NCBI GenBank assembly: GCA_032191485.1
Contig: JAVDOI010000002.1
Span: forward strand, 11,027,120 to 11,091,119
Reading direction: 5' to 3'
From: Leptoclinus maculatus
Lineage: Eukaryota > Chordata > Actinopteri > Perciformes > Stichaeidae
DNA: 64,000 bases
The notes below the pieces were generated by a model. That model worked only from the letters and a program-made list of their open reading frames with translations, was not told the DNA's origin and did not search any database. The translations under genes were made by a program, and so were the position numbers. Shown in pieces: positions 59,937 to 64,000 of the stretch (position 1 is its first letter; every line of letters starts with the position of its first letter).

Positions 59937-62295
59937 ATGGCTACTCTCAGCAGAAATAATGAGGAGAACTTGAAGGAGAGTCGCCACAACATAGTAAATG
60001 AGGAGCCGAGGGATCCTGCCACCGAGACGTCCGACACACTGCTCCCACAAGATGTGTTGTGTGACTCCTGCATGGACAGCCCCAGCGAGGCCCTAAAATC
60101 CTGTCTGACCTGTCGGGTTTCTTACTGCGAGGTCCATCTCAGACCCCATCTGGAGAACGCCAAATTTGAAAACCATCGTCTGGTGGATCCCCTCCACGAC
60201 ATCGACTGTCAGACATGTGAGGTTCATCAACGTCCTCTCGAACGCTTCTGTCTGATGGACGGCTGCTGTGTGTGTCTGGACTGTGAGAACCAGGAGCACG
60301 AAGGGCACACGACTGCGTCTGTTGGGGAGGCACGGACACAGATTGAGGTCCTAACAACACAACACATCATCATTTTATTTATTTTTTTATTTGCTTGAAA
60401 GTTTCCTTTTATCGTCTCAAAAGGGCAACATATTAATTTAAGATATGTCATTAATGGCTTTGCATTTTTGCAGCATCTGTTGCAGTTATGTTTGTGATGA
60501 TTGTTTGTGCTGCAGACTGAGCTGCAGAAGGAACAAGAAGAGATCAGTCAAAGTGCCTCAGCAGCTGAGATAGCAATTGGAAAGCTACAGAGCAACAATG
60601 ACCTAATTAAGGTATGTTTCATGCGTTCTGCATTCATTTAATGCACCATGGTCTGGTTTGAATTTTTTCTTTCTCTTTCCCCTCTGGCAGTCGTCTGTGC
60701 AAGAGGTTTGTGTTATTGTTGAACAGCAGTTTGCCAGGCTGCAGACAACCGTGGAGGAGGCCAGAAAAGGGGTGGTGGATGTGCTGGAGGGAGAGCAGAG
60801 CACGGCCCTCAGACAGGCAGAGGGAATCCAGGCACATCTGGAGCAGAGGAAAAGTGAGCTGATGAAAACTGTGGCCCAAATGAACAAACTGTCCAGGAGC
60901 AAGTCTGATGTAGACTTCCTGCAGGTACAAAATATCTGAAACATTTAAGATAATAACGAGTGTCGTGTCTCATATGATCTGGGATTAGCACCTGCTGTAC
61001 TCCGAGACGAAGTTTATTTTGGATGCCGGTGTGTTGACAGTGTACACAGAGCAGGAATTTCATCTCTGCAGTTATTTGACAGAGAAAAGTTCCAGATCAG
61101 AGAAAAAGTAGTTTTATTTTCTTTTATTTAGCAGCTTCATTTTGTGAATACTTTTGTTTTGCTTGTTCCAGGAGTATTCGGAGTGGAAGAAAGGCGTGGC
61201 AGATGTATGTCGGCCTAGTCCGTACATCAACCGCATGGACCATTTAACCTCTTACGTCCAGGTAGTGACTGATTCTACCCAGGAGCTGTGTGACCTGATC
61301 CTCTCCTCCTACAACGAAAAACTGAAATGTATTTGTAAAAGTGGTGAGTGTGTATCACGTTCTATACCTTACATCTTATGGCTCCTCATAGAGAAAATAG
61401 CTTCAGACATGCTTTCTTCAGTGTATCTTGTTAGTTGCTGGTTTTAGCCATGGCTGTAGACTTTAAGTCCTGTATATCAATCTTTCTTTGCTCCTAACCC
61501 TAACCCTTTATATTTATCAGCACATTTAGCTGTTGAAAAAAATCCTCATCTCTTATCAAAATACCAAGTAATCTCTCTGCAAGTAGGTACTAAATCCCAG
61601 ATGCCAGAATCTGAACCCTCACCCCTGCCTGATCCTGAGACGCGAGAGGACTTTTTTAAATGTAAATACACCTTTCAGTATATTATGTTCTGTGTTTTCT
61701 GTTAGTCTAATCATACGTGTTAATTTGTCTTCAAAAATCATTTTTCCCATGTACTGTAGACACAAGGAGTTTGACCTTTGACCCAGACACCACCCATCAA
61801 TTCCTCCGCGTAACGGAGGACAACAGAAAGCTGACCAACACCAGCCCCTGGCAGCACAGCTACCCAGACCACCCTAGTCGCTTCGAACATTGGCGTCAGG
61901 CAACAACTTCAGACAGCCTTTACCTTGGGAGGCACTATATTGAAGCAGAGCTGATTGGGGAGGGTGCACATGTAGGAGTCACGTACAAGAGCATCGATCG
62001 TAAAGGAGAGCAAAGCACCGGCTGCATCACTGGGAACGACTTTTCCTGGTGCGTCGGAAGGAACAGCCGAGGTTTCTTTGCCTGGCACGCTGGTGTGGAG
62101 ACGCCCTTGGATGTCACTGATATTACGAGACTTGGCTTGTATGTCGACTTTCACCGAGGCTCTGTGTCTTTTTATGATGCCACCGGTCCTATGAGGCAGC
62201 TCCACAAGTACACGGCTGATTTCATAGAGCCCTTATATGTTACAGCCTGGCTGTCAAAAAAAGACAACGTGGTTTCTCTCGTTAATGAGAAATGA
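59937..62295 (+). CDS. trim16: TRIM16-like protein (B-box, coiled coil, PRY-SPRY)
   Basis: Six exons (59937-60347, 60516-60611, 60691-60924, 61172-61343, 61521-61661, 61760-62295) join in phase to 529 residues (human TRIM16 564). Two B-box zinc domains occupy about 40-130 (CDSCMDSPSEALKSCLTC and CEVHQRPLERFC). A coiled coil spans about 130-250, and PRY-SPRY about 350-529 begins LTFDPDTTHQFLRVTEDNRK and includes NTSPWQHSYPDHPSRFEHWR. There is no RING finger, as in TRIM16, which is known for E3-like activity through its B-boxes and for roles in galectin-linked autophagy and inflammasome signalling. ATG 59937 is chosen for its AAACATGG context; an upstream frame to 59799 is open. The exon 1 donor, GAG|GTCCTA, is weak. 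Teleosts have several TRIM16-type paralogues, so one-to-one orthology is not certain. Confidence 0.85.
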
Positions 62296-62591
62296 TGTAA
62301 CAAATGATCTCCTGCCTTCACTGCACTGTTTGAAAAAGGAGCTATTATTGTGTTGTAAATGTTTATTGAGGTTACATAACAAGGTATATAAAGTTATGGT
62401 ACATTTGGAGGATTTTTTCACATACATGTCATTGAAGGTTAAATTTACTACCATCTAGTGGTAACATAAAATGTAAGAAACCTGTGCAGCAGTAAGCGTG
62501 TTAGGAATTTACTGCAGTTTTATTGCAACTATATTGCTCTTGAATGTGACATGATGGAGGAAAAAAAGGTATATGGTCTGCCAACAATTCT

Positions 62592-62597
62592 TTTATT
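62592..62597 (-). terminator. amn: Poly(A) signal for amn
   Basis: Minus-strand AATAAA about 140 bases beyond the amn stop codon. Confidence 0.55.
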
Positions 62598-62735
62598 TGT
62601 TGTACAAGTGCATTTGCTGAATTATTATAAAGCTATCAGAGGATTTATTGTTCATGAAGGGTCTGTAAAATCATCAAGGTAATACAAAAGTACTTTGGAA
62701 ATCATTAACCTCCTTAAAGTCCACTGCAGTCAACT

Positions 62736-64000
62736 TCAGGCATTAAAATCAGTTTCATTCTCGTCATAAACTGGATTTACAAAGTGCACACCTGTCTGAG
62801 TCATGGAGATTGAATGATTTGTTTCAGCCGCATACATGCCAGGAATATCAGGCAGCATGTTGGGCCTGTCAAAAATGGGATTGTCAAAGCCGTGGTCAAT
62901 AGGCCCGCCGACGTCTCCAACGTCGCCGCTCCTCTTCAAGCTGCTCAGAGACGGCAGAGACGGCAGCGACGGCAGCGATGATGGCATTTGAACAACCCCT
63001 TTACGAACCAGGACCACCACGATGATGATTGTAATCATAATCAAAACTCCAAACACAACTCCAACCACCATCCCAGCACTTCCTCCAGTCTGATCACTGC
63101 TGCTCCCAGAGGAGGCTTGAAATTCAGCCTCAGTGATTCCCAGGTTTGAGCCATGAGAACGGGCATCTTTCAGTATGTCCCGGGCCAGACCCTCGGACAG
63201 CAATCCCGTCTCTCCATCCACAACAACCACCTGGATCTCAGACGAGGCACCAAAAGGGATGACCCCCATCAACCGCTGTGACTTGAAGACTTTAGACATA
63301 CCCAGCTGAATGGATTCGTATTTTGGCAAGATAAGAAATAGGTGATGGATTCGTTCCCTGTAAGTTTGCAGGTTGAAACCAGCGGCATAGTGAATGGTGA
63401 CGATGGCGCCACAAACATCACAGCAGTGTCCTGCAGGGAGGAGAGGCTTCTTACAGCTCAGAGTGCCACATGTTACAGTGTTACATATCCGCTGATGGTT
63501 TACAGAATTCCCACAGTCGCAGCCAGAAGGATCCCCACACTCTTGGTTTCCAACAGTGACGACAGAGGATCCTTGGAACTGCAGCTGGCCTGAACGTGAG
63601 CCGAGATACTGGGAGAACTCAGATCTGCTGTCAAACTTCTTCCCCAGCGCAGACACCGATTTGACAGGAATGCTCGACTGACTGGAGCTGGTGTCCACCC
63701 TGAAAGAGGAGCGGGCTTTAAAAACCACATCATCATACTGGCAGGGGACACTCTCCTCGTGGACTGAGAACAAGAACTTTCCACGCTGCAGGTCTTCCAG
63801 AGTTGCAGCTGCCTGCCACAGAGCTGGGTTGAACCACTGAAGAGACTCTGAATCCCTGAACTGGGTCGTGACACCAGCTCCGCAGCCTGGATCTTTTCCG
63901 CTCACAACATAAAATCCAGCTCCTGAATTTAGGATGAGCTCTCCATCGACTGGCAGCCTCATCTCCTGCACAGCATGCGTGGTCTCCACGAACACAGACA
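62736..64000 (-). CDS. amn: Amnionless, cubilin partner (5' end beyond window)
   Basis: An uninterrupted frame of about 420 codons runs off the right edge; no ATG start is visible. It aligns with human AMN (453 residues) from about residue 60 to the end. The start FVETTHAVQEMRLPVDGELI matches the human LVQEGHAVSDMLLPLDGEL region. Then come the Cys-rich segment (GDPSGCDCGN, LLPAGHCCDVCGA), a transmembrane helix at about 63,000-63,080, and a cytoplasmic tail with two endocytic motifs, FDNPIF and FVNPVY. AMN pairs with cubilin to form the cubam receptor for B12-intrinsic factor and protein uptake in intestine and kidney. No intron interrupts the visible part, unlike the multi-exon mammalian gene. 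Signal peptide and first residues are outside the window. Confidence 0.93.
   Translation of the reverse strand, partial: SVFVETTHAVQEMRLPVDGELILNSGAGFYVVSGKDPGCGAGVTTQFRDSESLQWFNPALWQAAATLEDLQRGKFLFSVHEESVPCQYDDVVFKARSSFRVDTSSSQSSIPVKSVSALGKKFDSRSEFSQYLGSRSGQLQFQGSSVVTVGNQECGDPSGCDCGNSVNHQRICNTVTCGTLSCKKPLLPAGHCCDVCGAIVTIHYAAGFNLQTYRERIHHLFLILPKYESIQLGMSKVFKSQRLMGVIPFGASSEIQVVVVDGETGLLSEGLARDILKDARSHGSNLGITEAEFQASSGSSSDQTGGSAGMVVGVVFGVLIMITIIIVVVLVRKGVVQMPSSLPSLPSLPSLSSLKRSGDVGDVGGPIDHGFDNPIFDRPNMLPDIPGMYAAETNHSISMTQTGVHFVNPVYDENETDFNA

Overview
The window looks like nuclear DNA of a ray-finned fish, most likely a percomorph teleost. Genes are vertebrate-type, with introns and GT-AG junctions, and mostly short introns. 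There are long (AC)n tracts and degenerate interspersed repeats that I recognise as teleost families. No bacterial, organellar or CRISPR features were seen, and no tRNA or rRNA gene was noticed.

Layout: (1) About 1-15.9 kb has no convincing gene, only repeats and microsatellites. (2) 15.9-24.5 kb carries two inward-rectifier K+ channel genes on the minus strand, kcnj2 and kcnj16, in the pairing known from human 17q24.3. A GC-box/CCAAT promoter with possible divergent exons lies between them (about 21.6-22.7 kb). (3) 24.5-30.2 kb is intergenic. (4) 30.18-44.80 kb is a direct tandem duplication with a period of about 8 kb. Each unit holds a complete nine-exon Cys-loop receptor gene (5-HT3/ZACN-like, plus strand) and the last three exons of tvp23b (minus strand). 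Both receptor copies are open along their length and differ by 16 residues, concentrated in the loop C region and the M2 pore helix. A hAT-type element in intron 6 is shared by both units, and a solo LTR lies only in the first, so the order of events can be read. (5) 44.0-46.2 kb is the complete tvp23b gene. (6) 47.2-50.1 kb is otop2 (proton channel, minus) and 52.1-57.5 kb is ush1g (Usher scaffold SANS, plus), head to head as part of the human 17q25.1 OTOP2-OTOP3-USH1G group. (7) 59.9-62.3 kb is a trim16-like gene (plus). (8) 62.7 kb to the end is the 3' part of amn (amnionless, minus), which appears to lack introns.

The genes do not form one pathway. The linkage mixes neighbours from human 17q24-q25 (KCNJ16/KCNJ2, OTOP2/USH1G, ZACN), 17p (TVP23 and TRIM16 neighbours) and 14q (AMN). 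The most interesting items are the receptor duplication with clustered divergence, the intact orphan 3' half of tvp23b, the intronless amn copy, and an Asp in place of the usual Kir5.1 Asn in kcnj16. Exon coordinates come from hand-located splice signals checked for reading phase. Family assignments come from remembered protein sequences, without database searches.
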